The notes under the pieces are model-generated. The model ran no database searches. It saw nothing but the letters and a program-made list of their open reading frames with translations, and had not been told where the DNA came from. Positions 8,211 through 16,594 of a stretch of DNA of 64,000 nt are shown here, piece after piece (the first letter of the stretch is position 1; every line of letters begins with the position of its first letter). Source of the DNA: Flavobacterium endoglycinae (lineage in GTDB: Bacteria; Bacteroidota; Bacteroidia; Flavobacteriales; Flavobacteriaceae); assembly GCF_017352115.1 (NCBI RefSeq), contig NZ_CP071448.1:4699001-4763000 (forward strand), given 5' to 3'. A program made the position numbers and the translations under genes.

Positions 8211-10634
8211 ATGTTAACTAAGAAAACTTTAATCCCCGTACTTCTCTTTTCATGCGTATCGGCATTTAGCCAGATATCGTTTGGAGATTCTAAAAAAATA
8301 AATGACAACTGGAAATTCAATCTTCAAGAAACTCCAGATGCAAAAAATAATGCTTTTGATGATAGTAAATGGCAACAGGTTAATGTGCCGCACGACTGGA
8401 GCGTAAAAGGACAGTTGAGTCCAACTCTGGCAAGCTGTACAGGTTATTTGCCTGGCGGAATTGGCTGGTATAGAAAATCAATTAATATTCCGCAAAGCAA
8501 AGCTGGTGAAAAAGTCTATTTGTATTTTGAAGGAGTTTACAACAGAAGCGAAGTTTTCATTAACGGACATTCTTTAGGAAAACGTCCAAACGGCTATATT
8601 TCATTTGCTTATGACGCCACTGAGTTCGTCAAATTTGGTGGAGAAAATATTATTTCAGTTCGTGTCGACCACAGCCAAAGTGCCGATTCAAGATGGTACA
8701 CAGGTTCGGGAATTTACAGAAATGTTTGGTTGGTGTATGCAAATTCTGTTCACATTGCGCAATGGGGGGTTTACGCCTATCCAGAAGTAAATAAAGGAAA
8801 CGGAATTTTGAATGTTGAGGTTGAGGTTGAAAATGCTTCAAAAGGAAAAGCAAGTCTGACAATTGTAAATGAACTTTTCTCAAAAGACGGAAAATCAGTA
8901 GCAAAATCATCTTCTAAAGTAGATGTGGCGGCGAACCAGAACGGAAAAATTTCGACAAAAATCAATGTTAAGAATCCGAAACTTTGGGATTTAGAAAATC
9001 CAAATTTATATGAATTGAAAACTACTGTTTTAAAAGACGGAAAAGAAATCGATAAAACGGTAACGCAAACTGGTTTTAGAAGTTTTACATTCGATCCTAA
9101 TAATGGTTTTGCCCTTAACGGGAAATGGATGAAAATGAAAGGCGTTTGTCTGCACCATGATGCAGGAGTTTTAGGATCTGCAGTTCCGAGAGAAGTTTGG
9201 GAAACCAGATTAAAAACCTTAAAGGAAATTGGCGTAAATGCCATTCGTACCAGTCATAACCCGCAAGCACCAGATTTTTATGAACTATGCGATGAATTAG
9301 GATTGTTAGTTTTAAACGAAGCGTATGACGAATGGGAATTCCCAAAACGCAAATGGCTAGAAGGTTGGAACTATGGAACACCAGGATTTGAAGGTTCGTT
9401 TGATATTTTTGCTGATTGGGCAGAAAAAGACCTGGAAGATTTTGTACGCCGTGACCGAAACCATCTTTCTGTTTTTGGATGGAGTATTGGTAACGAAGTA
9501 GATTATCCAAACGATCCGTATTCGCACCCCGTTTTAGATCAAGGAAAAAATGGATTCGGACAAGCTGCCTACGGAGGTTACAAAAAAGATGCTCCTGATG
9601 CGATGCGTCTTGGCGCGATTGCAAAACGTTTGGTGGCTGCAGTTAAAAAATACGACAAGTCACGCCCGACAACAGCAGGTTTAGCTGGAGTTGCGATGTC
9701 TAATGAAACAGAATATCCAGGCGCTTTAGACATTACAGGTTACAATTATACAGAAAGCAAATATCAGTCAGATCACCAAAAATATCCAAAAAGAGTAATT
9801 TTTGGAAGTGAGAATGTTCATGATATGGAACCTTGGCTAGCAGTAAAAAACAACAAGCATATTTTCGGACAGTTTCTTTGGACAGGAATCGATTATTTAG
9901 GAGAATCAGGAAGATGGCCTTCAAGAGGATTTTATTCTGGTTTAGTTGATTTTGCTGGAGTTATCAAGCCAAGAGGCTATTTCCGTCAGTCATTATGGTC
10001 AGATAAACCTATGGCATATTTAGGAACATATCCGTTGACAAACGATAAAGATGTTTCTAAAGATGCATGGGCAATCTGGAATTACGAAAACGGACAAAAA
10101 ATTCGCGTGGTTTGTTATACCAATGCAGCAAAAGCACGTTTGGAATTGAACGGAAAAGTAGTGGGAGAAACGAAGTTGTATGATGAAAAAACGGGAATTA
10201 TCTATTGGGATATTCCGTTTGCATCAGGAAAATTAGAAGCAGTTGGTTTAGATGCAGGCGATAAAGAAGTAAGCCGTTATGCCATCAATTCTACTCAACA
10301 GCCATTTGAGTTAACCATTGCCGATAAAGATATCACCATTAGCAAAGACAAAGGCGTGGCTAAAATTATGGTTCAGGTAAAAGACCAAAACGGACTTCCA
10401 GTAATGCTTTCAGACAACGAAGTGACTTGTACCATCAATGGCGCAGCAACATTATTGGGATTGGAAGCAGGAAACAACAGCGACATGACCGATTATACTG
10501 ATAATATTCAAAGAGTTTTCCACGGACATATTGCAGCGTATATTCAAGCAAATGGCGATTCGACAGCACCTATAAAAGTAAAATTTACAAGCCAGTGGTT
10601 AAAACCTGTTGAGGTTACTGTAAATGTGAAATAA
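8211..10634 (+). CDS. GH2 beta-galactosidase-type hydrolase
   Basis: This is a retaining exo-hydrolase of family GH2, 807 residues, with a Sec signal peptide (ending AFSQ, about residue 21) and so probably periplasmic. Domains in order: sugar-binding jelly roll (about 25-180, with VPHDWSVKGQ and GGIGWYRK), Ig-like domain (about 185-290), TIM barrel (about 295-600), then C-terminal beta domains (DUF4982-like and an Ig-like end). The acid/base is Glu429 in GWSIGNEVDYP and the nucleophile is Glu534 in FGSENVHD. Beta-galactosidase fits best with the PUL1 set, but beta-glucuronidase or other GH2 activities cannot be excluded from sequence alone. Confidence 0.9.
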   Translation: MLTKKTLIPVLLFSCVSAFSQISFGDSKKINDNWKFNLQETPDAKNNAFDDSKWQQVNVPHDWSVKGQLSPTLASCTGYLPGGIGWYRKSINIPQSKAGEKVYLYFEGVYNRSEVFINGHSLGKRPNGYISFAYDATEFVKFGGENIISVRVDHSQSADSRWYTGSGIYRNVWLVYANSVHIAQWGVYAYPEVNKGNGILNVEVEVENASKGKASLTIVNELFSKDGKSVAKSSSKVDVAANQNGKISTKINVKNPKLWDLENPNLYELKTTVLKDGKEIDKTVTQTGFRSFTFDPNNGFALNGKWMKMKGVCLHHDAGVLGSAVPREVWETRLKTLKEIGVNAIRTSHNPQAPDFYELCDELGLLVLNEAYDEWEFPKRKWLEGWNYGTPGFEGSFDIFADWAEKDLEDFVRRDRNHLSVFGWSIGNEVDYPNDPYSHPVLDQGKNGFGQAAYGGYKKDAPDAMRLGAIAKRLVAAVKKYDKSRPTTAGLAGVAMSNETEYPGALDITGYNYTESKYQSDHQKYPKRVIFGSENVHDMEPWLAVKNNKHIFGQFLWTGIDYLGESGRWPSRGFYSGLVDFAGVIKPRGYFRQSLWSDKPMAYLGTYPLTNDKDVSKDAWAIWNYENGQKIRVVCYTNAAKARLELNGKVVGETKLYDEKTGIIYWDIPFASGKLEAVGLDAGDKEVSRYAINSTQQPFELTIADKDITISKDKGVAKIMVQVKDQNGLPVMLSDNEVTCTINGAATLLGLEAGNNSDMTDYTDNIQRVFHGHIAAYIQANGDSTAPIKVKFTSQWLKPVEVTVNVK

Positions 10635-10646
10635 CAAAGCAGAAAA

Positions 10647-10679
10647 AGACCTAACAGGTTTTTAAAACCTGTTAGGTCT
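10647..10679 (+). terminator. Strong hairpin after GH2, terminator-like
   Basis: A perfect 16-bp stem (10647-10662 with 10664-10679, based on AGACCTAACAGG) has almost no unpaired loop and is followed by AATTTTTG. It lies between GH2 and GH27 on the same strand. It may be a partial terminator, or a repeat element that only resembles one. Confidence 0.55.
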
Positions 10680-10746
10680 AATTTTTGTCTGTAACAATAA
10701 AATTTCATTATATTTAAAGTGTAAAAACCACACATAAAAAACCACA

Positions 10747-12117
10747 ATGAAAATTACAAACTTACTTACAATGGCGATAGGAGCCTTTTTTCTATCAGCC
10801 GTATCTAACGCACAAACCAAAACGTTTCAAAAAGAAGAATTCAAACAATGGGCTCAGACTCCGCCAATGGGCTGGAACAGCTGGGATTGTTATGGACCAA
10901 CAGTAGAAGAACACGAAGTAAAAGCCAATGCTGATTATATGGCAAAAGAGCTCAAGAAATTTGGATGGGAATATGTTGTTGTAGATATTCGATGGTTTGT
11001 CGAAAATGACAAAGCGGGAGGCTACAACCAAACAGACCCTCGTTATGTAATCGATCAATACGGAAGATATCTTCCAGCTGTTAATAGATTCCCTTCAGCA
11101 AAAGACGGACAAGGTTTTAAACCATTGGCCGATTACATCCATAAAAAAGGATTAAAATTCGGAATCCATATTATGCGTGGAATTCCTAAAAAAGCGGTTG
11201 AAGACAAATTGCCAATTAAAGGAGCAAACGGAATCACAGCAGATCAAGTGTATTCGACAGCATTGCAATGCGAATGGCTGAAAGACAATTATACCATTGT
11301 AGCAGACAAGCCTGGAGCGCAGGAATATTACGATTCTATTTTCGAATTATATGCGCAATGGGGAGTAGATTTTATTAAAATTGATGATTTATCAAGACCG
11401 TATCACGAAGGCGAAATCAATTTAATCAGAAATGCAATTGACAAATGTGGGCGTAAAATTGTTTTAAGTACATCGCCAGGAGAAACACCAATTTCAGCAG
11501 CGCCACACGTATCTACACATGCCAATATGTGGCGTATGGTAGATGATGTTTGGGACACATGGCCGCATATCACGCATTTAATGGATGTTGCTCAAAAATG
11601 GTATCCGTACATCGCGCCGGGAACATGGCCAGATTGCGATATGATTCCGTTAGGGCGCATTTCAATCAGAGGAGAAAGAGGCAATGACCGTATGACACGT
11701 TTAACAAAAGACGAGCAATATACTTTGATTACATTTTTCAATATCTTCAAGTCTCCCTTATTCTTTGGAGGTGATTTGCCTAGTAATGATGCCTTTACCT
11801 TATCATTATTAACCAATAAGGAAGTTGTAAAAATGCACAATCAAAGCACCGATGTTAAGCAGCTTTTCCAAAAAGACGGAAAAATTGCCATTACTTCAAA
11901 AAATCCAAAAGATGGAAGTGTTTATCTAGCCTTGTTTAATATTTCGGATAATGCTTCGCAAAAAGTTGTCGTAAACCTTTCTGATATAGGAATTTCAGGT
12001 TCAGCAGAAATTTTGAATATGTGGACAGGCGAAAAATCAAAATCAACTTCAAAAGAAATCGGACTGGAATTAAAACCTCACAGTTCTGTTTTATATCAAT
12101 TAAAAAGTAAAAAATAA
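10747..12117 (+). CDS. GH27 alpha-galactosidase / beta-L-arabinopyranosidase-like
   Basis: This is a family GH27 retaining hydrolase of 456 residues with a Sec signal peptide (ending SNAQ, about residue 23). The TIM barrel opens with TPPMGWNSWDCYG, a GH27 hallmark. The nucleophile is Asp213 in FIKIDDL and the acid/base is Asp267 in WRMVDDVWDTW, assigned by alignment to human alpha-galactosidase A Asp170 and Asp231. A C-terminal beta-sandwich covers about 365-456. GH27 members act on alpha-galactosides or beta-L-arabinopyranosides; either would suit an arabinogalactan-type target. The KIDDL variant in place of the common KYDNC suggests a subgroup distinct from classical alpha-galactosidases. 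The stop codon directly abuts the next ATG. Confidence 0.88.
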   Translation: MKITNLLTMAIGAFFLSAVSNAQTKTFQKEEFKQWAQTPPMGWNSWDCYGPTVEEHEVKANADYMAKELKKFGWEYVVVDIRWFVENDKAGGYNQTDPRYVIDQYGRYLPAVNRFPSAKDGQGFKPLADYIHKKGLKFGIHIMRGIPKKAVEDKLPIKGANGITADQVYSTALQCEWLKDNYTIVADKPGAQEYYDSIFELYAQWGVDFIKIDDLSRPYHEGEINLIRNAIDKCGRKIVLSTSPGETPISAAPHVSTHANMWRMVDDVWDTWPHITHLMDVAQKWYPYIAPGTWPDCDMIPLGRISIRGERGNDRMTRLTKDEQYTLITFFNIFKSPLFFGGDLPSNDAFTLSLLTNKEVVKMHNQSTDVKQLFQKDGKIAITSKNPKDGSVYLALFNISDNASQKVVVNLSDIGISGSAEILNMWTGEKSKSTSKEIGLELKPHSSVLYQLKSKK

Positions 12118-14052
12118 ATGAAAAGAATACTTCTTTGCCTTGTATCATTACTAAGCCTTTTTGATCCTTTACAAGCCCAAAATACAGCAAAAGGAATTCC
12201 GCCCGTTATTGCCGACAAAGACTTAACAGCGTATTTGTTCGTTTATTTCATTGGAAATAAAGTCGAAGAAGAGGCCGTTAATTATGCAGTAAGCACTGAC
12301 GGGTATCATTATTATGCACTCAACAATAACAAACCTATTTTAGACAGTAAAACCATCAGTTCAACTGGAGGAGTTCGTGATCCGCATATATTGCGTGGTG
12401 AAGACGGTAAGACATTTTATATGGTTTTGACCGATATGACTTCTTCAAAAGGCTGGGACAGCAATCGTGCCATGGTTTTACTAAAAAGCACCGATTTGGT
12501 AAACTGGAAAAGCAGCATTGTCAATATCCAAACTGCATTTCCTGGAAACGAAGACTTAAAACGCGTTTGGGCGCCACAGACTATTTACGATGCAAAAGCA
12601 GGTAAATACATGATTTACTTTAGCATGCAGCATGCAGGAGGACCAGATAAAATTTATTACGCTTATGCGAATAAAGATTTCACGGCTTTAGAAAGCGCTC
12701 CAAAATTGTTATTTGTTCCAAAGTCGGGAAATGCTTGTATCGACGGTGATATCATCGAAAAAAATGGAGAATACCATCTTTTTTACAAAACAGAAACCAA
12801 TACGCCAGGAATCAAAGTGGCGGTTACAAAAGATTTGACTTCAGGAAATTGGATTGAAAATGATAACTACCTGCAGCAGACCAAAGATGGAGTAGAAGGT
12901 TCGAGTGTTTTCAAACTAAATAATTCAGACGAGTATATTTTGATGTACGATGTGTACACCAAAGGAAGATATCAATTTACAAAAACGAAAGATTTAGAAA
13001 ACTTCAGTGTGATTGACAATGACATTTCAATGGATTTTAATCCGCGTCATGGAACGATTCTTCCGATAACTCGTTCTGAATTAAAACGAATTACAGACAA
13101 ATGGGGAACGCCTGCAAAACTTCCAAAAGTAAACCATAATCCAGTTTTGGAAGGGTATTACGCCGATCCTGAAATTTTGTATTCCAACAAAACAAAGAAA
13201 TATTACATCTATCCAACAAGCGACGGATTCGACGGCTGGTCGGGTTATTATTTTAAAACCTTTTCTTCAGATAATTTAGTCGATTGGAAAGATGAAGGTA
13301 TCATTATCGATCTGAAAAAAGACGTGGCTTGGGCAAACAGAAATGCTTGGGCGCCTTGTATTGTAGAGAAAAAGATTAAAGGGAAATACAAATATTTTTA
13401 CTATTTCACAGCAGCACAAAAAGTGGGAGTAGCCGTTTCTGATAATCCAACCGGACCATTTAAAGACAGCGGAAAAGCAATTGTGGCAACAAGACCCGAA
13501 GGCATAAAAGACGGACAAGAAATTGATCCCGATGTTTTTACAGATCCAAAAACGGGCAAAAGTTATTTGTATTGGGGAAATATGTATATGGGAGTTGCGG
13601 AGTTAAATCCTGATATGGTTTCGATAAAAGCAGGAACAACTAAAGTAATTGCAGTTAATGATACTTTCCGTGAAGGAACATACGTAATCTATAGAAACGG
13701 AAAATATTATTTCTTTTGGAGCGAAGACGACACCAGAAGTCCGAATTACAAAGTGAGATACGGAATTTCAAATTCTCCAACAGGACCGCTTGAAATTCCA
13801 AAAGATAATATCGTAATTCAAGGAAACCCAGCAGAAGGCATTTATGCAACAGGACACAATTCTGTTTTGCAACTTCCGAACAAAGACGAATGGTATATCA
13901 CGTATCATAGATTCTCTTATCCAACAGGAATTAAAATGGGAGATGCGGGAGGTTTTCACCGAGAAGTCTGCATCGATAGATTAGAGTTCAATCCAGATGG
14001 AACCATAAAGCAGGTAATCCCAACACATAAAGGGATTCCAGCAGTCAAATAA
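12118..14052 (+). CDS. Double-domain GH43 glycoside hydrolase
   Basis: This is a 644-residue protein with a Sec signal peptide (ending LQAQ, about 21) and two consecutive five-bladed GH43-type propellers. Domain 1 (about 30-320) carries VRDPHI (Asp88), CIDGDII (Asp209) and VEGSSVF (Glu260). Domain 2 (about 340-635) carries YADPEI (Asp350), EIDPDVF (Asp470) and REGTYV (Glu519). Each set matches the GH43 base, pKa modulator and acid triad. Known GH43 activities include alpha-L-arabinofuranosidase, beta-xylosidase and exo-beta-1,3-galactanase; the last or an arabinofuranosidase would fit PUL1 (inference). The start codon follows the GH27 stop without a gap, so the two genes are co-expressed. Confidence 0.87.
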   Translation: MKRILLCLVSLLSLFDPLQAQNTAKGIPPVIADKDLTAYLFVYFIGNKVEEEAVNYAVSTDGYHYYALNNNKPILDSKTISSTGGVRDPHILRGEDGKTFYMVLTDMTSSKGWDSNRAMVLLKSTDLVNWKSSIVNIQTAFPGNEDLKRVWAPQTIYDAKAGKYMIYFSMQHAGGPDKIYYAYANKDFTALESAPKLLFVPKSGNACIDGDIIEKNGEYHLFYKTETNTPGIKVAVTKDLTSGNWIENDNYLQQTKDGVEGSSVFKLNNSDEYILMYDVYTKGRYQFTKTKDLENFSVIDNDISMDFNPRHGTILPITRSELKRITDKWGTPAKLPKVNHNPVLEGYYADPEILYSNKTKKYYIYPTSDGFDGWSGYYFKTFSSDNLVDWKDEGIIIDLKKDVAWANRNAWAPCIVEKKIKGKYKYFYYFTAAQKVGVAVSDNPTGPFKDSGKAIVATRPEGIKDGQEIDPDVFTDPKTGKSYLYWGNMYMGVAELNPDMVSIKAGTTKVIAVNDTFREGTYVIYRNGKYYFFWSEDDTRSPNYKVRYGISNSPTGPLEIPKDNIVIQGNPAEGIYATGHNSVLQLPNKDEWYITYHRFSYPTGIKMGDAGGFHREVCIDRLEFNPDGTIKQVIPTHKGIPAVK

Positions 14053-14398
14053 TATTTAATTTTAGTTTTTAATGAAGAAGCCGTTCTCTGTTTAGGGAAC
14101 GGCTTTTTTTGTGAGCATAAGTTACTTTAACTATCGAATTTATTATAAGTAAAACGCTATATAGGAAAAAGAAACTATAAGTAAAAATTGATGAAAAGAT
14201 TGAATTACAACCGTTGGTTATATTCTATAAGCTGCTTTGTAGGAAAAAAATAGGTTTTATCCGTAATATTGCGATATGGTGTGTTGTTCGAACATTACAG
14301 CATTTTTAAACACATTTTTTTAAGCCCCAAAAACACTTTTAGACCGTCATGTTGTATTTGACTTCTAAATGATTCTTATTTTTTAATTATTATTTATT
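14053..14398. other. Intergenic gap after PUL1
   Basis: This 346-base gap holds the PUL1 terminator near its left end. The rest is AT-rich, with no ORF of note and no convincing promoter match that I could place. Confidence 0.5.
14078..14110 (+). terminator. Rho-independent terminator of PUL1
   Basis: The stem AAGCCGTTC (14078-14086) pairs with GAACGGCTT (14097-14105) and is followed by a run of T. It lies 26 bases after the GH43 stop, closing the PUL1 operon. Confidence 0.85.
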
Positions 14399-14812
14399 AT
14401 GTTCATTTTCCTTACCCACGATCAGGTACAATTTCACTATGGATCAAAGCGCTGGCAGTACAGTTTTAATGAAATTGTAGAATTAGGACTGCTCAAACGA
14501 AAAAAGAGTTACTTTTTTGAAAACAGTGCATTTATTACAGTTACCGCAATGGCCTATTACTGTATGATATTTACCAATTTAATGGAGCTCTATTACCTAA
14601 TTCCAGCCCTGTTATGTTACACCCTCCTCATTATCCTGCGATTTCACAACAATACCGAATTCAATTATTACGTTATTGTTAGAGATACAAACCACAAAGA
14701 AATAAAAGTAAAGATAAATCCCGTAGACCGCCCCGCTATAGGAAGAGAAATCGATGACTATTTGAATTTTGAGTTTGAACGCATATTAGAGCAGACTAAG
14801 AAAACGGCCTGA
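14399..14812 (+). CDS. Small membrane protein of unknown function
   Basis: I do not recognise this 137-residue protein. It has a soluble start (FLTHDQVQFHYGSKRWQYSFNE in style, rich in aromatic residues), then two adjacent hydrophobic segments at about 48-62 and 66-82 that would form a membrane hairpin. The C-terminal half (about 90-137) is polar and ends EQTKKTA. The layout resembles small bacterial proteins with a PH-like fold flanking two membrane helices, but that is a guess. A 31-codon ORF begins two bases after its stop. Confidence 0.7.
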   Translation: MFIFLTHDQVQFHYGSKRWQYSFNEIVELGLLKRKKSYFFENSAFITVTAMAYYCMIFTNLMELYYLIPALLCYTLLIILRFHNNTEFNYYVIVRDTNHKEIKVKINPVDRPAIGREIDDYLNFEFERILEQTKKTA

Positions 14813-14814
14813 CA

Positions 14815-14910
14815 ATGTATGAATTATTAAACGAAATTTCAAATTACGATTTGGTTTTTATTATCGTAGCTATTGTATATGGTTTTATCATTATTATAAG
14901 AAAAAAATAA
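14815..14910 (+). CDS. 31-residue single-pass membrane peptide
   Basis: ATG at 14815 opens a 31-codon ORF ending TAA at 14908-14910. The peptide has an acidic start (MYELLNEISNYD), a hydrophobic stretch of about 17 residues (LVFIIVAIVYGFIIII) and the tail RKK. This is an ideal single transmembrane helix with a positive-inside C-terminus. The two-base gap after the upstream membrane protein suggests translational coupling. No function is known to me. Confidence 0.5.
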   Translation: MYELLNEISNYDLVFIIVAIVYGFIIIIRKK

Positions 14911-15035
14911 AAATTTACGGCTTTAGAAAAACCTACAACAATAGCAGTAAAAATTATTCACCCAAAAATATAGCTGTAATTCCGTAAGTTTAGCAGCGTT
15001 CTGTTTCAGCTATACGTGCCCCCCAAATTAAACTT

Positions 15036-15425
15036 ATGGCAACTTCAATCAAAAATAAAATTAAAAGTATAAGAGAGTTAAAAAATTATACTCAAGAATA
15101 TATGGCAGATCAATTAGGTGTCACTCAAGCAGGTTATAGTAAAATTGAAAAAGGAAAAACAATTTTGTCTTACGTTAAATTAGTCGAAATAGCAAAAATC
15201 TTAGAAGTTAGCGTAGAAGATATCATTAGTTTTGATAGTCAGAGATACTTTAACAGCTTTAATACCGTCAAAGGAAATAGTAATTCTGGAAATATTTCCA
15301 TCAATTCAGATAATAGTGAAGCTTTAAAATCACTTTATGAAGATAAAATAAAACTGCTCGAAAAACTTCTGGCCAAAACAGAAGAAGAACTGAATCGATA
15401 CAAGAAAAAATTTGGCAGTTTATAA
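15036..15425 (+). CDS. XRE-family helix-turn-helix regulator
   Basis: This is a 129-residue DNA-binding protein. Residues about 5-65 form a Cro/C1-type HTH (RELKNYTQEYMADQLGVTQ, then YSKIEKGK, then LAKI-like packing ending VSVEDIISFD). Residues about 95-129 (ALKSLYEDKIKLLEKLL onward) look like a coiled coil, probably for dimerisation. The middle linker is Asn/Ser-rich. It stands alone, followed by a terminator. Its target is unknown; no phage or toxin gene lies beside it. Confidence 0.88.
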   Translation: MATSIKNKIKSIRELKNYTQEYMADQLGVTQAGYSKIEKGKTILSYVKLVEIAKILEVSVEDIISFDSQRYFNSFNTVKGNSNSGNISINSDNSEALKSLYEDKIKLLEKLLAKTEEELNRYKKKFGSL

Positions 15426-15430
15426 AATGA

Positions 15431-15460
15431 AAAAACGAGGTCGTATGGGCCTCGTTTTTT
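15431..15460. terminator. Bidirectional terminator
   Basis: AAAAACGAGG (15431-15440) pairs with CCTCGTTTTT (15450-15459) across a nine-base loop, with A and T runs on either side. It lies between the convergent XRE and YegP-like genes and can serve both. Confidence 0.85.
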
Positions 15461-15477
15461 ATTTTGTATATAAGAAT

Positions 15478-15810
15478 TTAAGCTGTTTGATCGTCAACAG
15501 CTGCATCAGGAGCATTTTTCTTTACAGATTCAATTCCGTTTTCTCTTGCAGAAACACTTTCGTACATTTCGCTGGATCCAATGATTTGTCCGTTACTTGC
15601 TTTCAAATTAAAATAAGGTTTACCGCTGCTTGATTCTTTTCTGTCAAAACGATTATCGTCTTGAGAATTAGTTTTCACAGATTCAATTCCGTTTGAGCAA
15701 GCCGCTTTGGTGCTGTACCCTTCACTACTTAAAATTGTTTGGCCGTTACCAGCTTTCAAATTAAACTGAAATTCACCATTGGTTCTTTTAGTAATTACAA
15801 ATTTTCCCAT
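15478..15810 (-). CDS. YegP-like protein with two DUF1508 repeats
   Basis: This 110-residue protein is built of two copies of the DUF1508/YegP unit. Copy 1 (about 1-50) contains FNLKAGNGQTILSSEGY and NGIESVKTN; copy 2 (about 55-103) contains FNLKASNGQIIGSSEMY and NGIESVKKN. It has no signal peptide and is probably cytoplasmic. The family is widespread and short, but its biochemical role is not established. It is transcribed toward the XRE gene and shares its terminator. Confidence 0.9.
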   Translation of the reverse strand: MGKFVITKRTNGEFQFNLKAGNGQTILSSEGYSTKAACSNGIESVKTNSQDDNRFDRKESSSGKPYFNLKASNGQIIGSSEMYESVSARENGIESVKKNAPDAAVDDQTA

Positions 15811-15989
15811 GCTAGTTTATTTTAAATTAGATATTATTTTTGATTTTGCTAATTATAAAAATACAAAACTTCATAATATAAAAAATGTTGTAAGAAAAAA
15901 TAATTGTTAAGCTATTATTTCCAGTAAAATAAGTTTGGTTTAAAACTTCTGTAAGTAAGAAAAAGTTTATATTTTTGAAGCAAAAAAAT

Positions 15990-16451
15990 ATGAAGAAAAC
16001 AATTATAATATGCATCGCTGCTTTTCAGCTGCTATCTTGTAATTCCAAAAAAAGCCAAGAAGAAGATAATACCGTATCTATAGATTCTGTAAGTACAAAT
16101 AATGAAATAGATCCGATTAGAGTTTTTGAAGGAACATTGCCGTGTGCCGACTGCAATGGCATACAAACCGTTTTAAAAGTTAATATTGTAGATAATAACT
16201 TTGAATTAACCAGTATTTACGAAGGAAAATCACCAGAGAAAAAAATAGTCGAAAAAGGGAATTTAAATACTGAAAAAGGATTAGACAAAGACAAAGATGG
16301 TACTATTTATATTTTAAACTGGGATAAACCACAAACCGAACAAATCTACTATGGTTATTACAGCAACAACCCCGAAAAACTGTATAGGCTTGATAGAGAT
16401 AAGAAAATAATCAAATCTCAGCTGCATTATTTTTTAGAATTAAATGAATAA
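15990..16451 (+). CDS. NlpE-like lipoprotein
   Basis: This is a 153-residue outer-membrane lipoprotein candidate. The signal peptide ends at a lipobox cysteine (LLSC, residue 17). The body carries the NlpE N-terminal-domain signature YEG/FEGTLPCADCNG, with the CxxC pair typical of that family, and a downstream beta-barrel-like segment (KGLDKDKDGTIYILNW). In enterobacteria NlpE signals surface attachment and copper/redox stress; in Bacteroidota the domain is common but its role is less clear. I chose ATG 15990; an upstream TTG (15975) would put five extra residues before the signal peptide. A strong terminator follows. Confidence 0.85.
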   Translation: MKKTIIICIAAFQLLSCNSKKSQEEDNTVSIDSVSTNNEIDPIRVFEGTLPCADCNGIQTVLKVNIVDNNFELTSIYEGKSPEKKIVEKGNLNTEKGLDKDKDGTIYILNWDKPQTEQIYYGYYSNNPEKLYRLDRDKKIIKSQLHYFLELNE

Positions 16452-16481
16452 TGTTATCTGAAACAATTTAGATAAGCTTTC

Positions 16482-16538
16482 AAAAAAATATTACAAACTT
16501 AAACGCAGGAAAGTCATTTAAGTTTGTAATATTTTTTA
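16482..16538 (+). terminator. Terminator after NlpE-like gene
   Basis: A perfect 21-bp stem (16483-16503 with 16517-16537) with a 13-base loop ends in a T run. It separates the NlpE-like gene from the xdhC gene. Confidence 0.8.
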
Positions 16539-16594
16539 TTTTTAGACATTAAACTAAATCATTAGTACCTATTTTTATTGATGGATAAGAACGT

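Noticed and set aside
8777..9624. Minus-strand ORFs of about 155-169 codons opposite GH2
   Set aside because: Composition and frame fit the complement of the GH2 gene; no family feature and no independent start context.
15412..15633. Plus-strand ORF of 73 codons over the terminator and YegP-like gene
   Set aside because: It runs through a terminator hairpin and antisense to a clear DUF1508 gene.
15975..15989. TTG start for the NlpE-like gene
   Set aside because: ATG 15990 gives a standard lipoprotein signal; the upstream TTG adds residues with no purpose.
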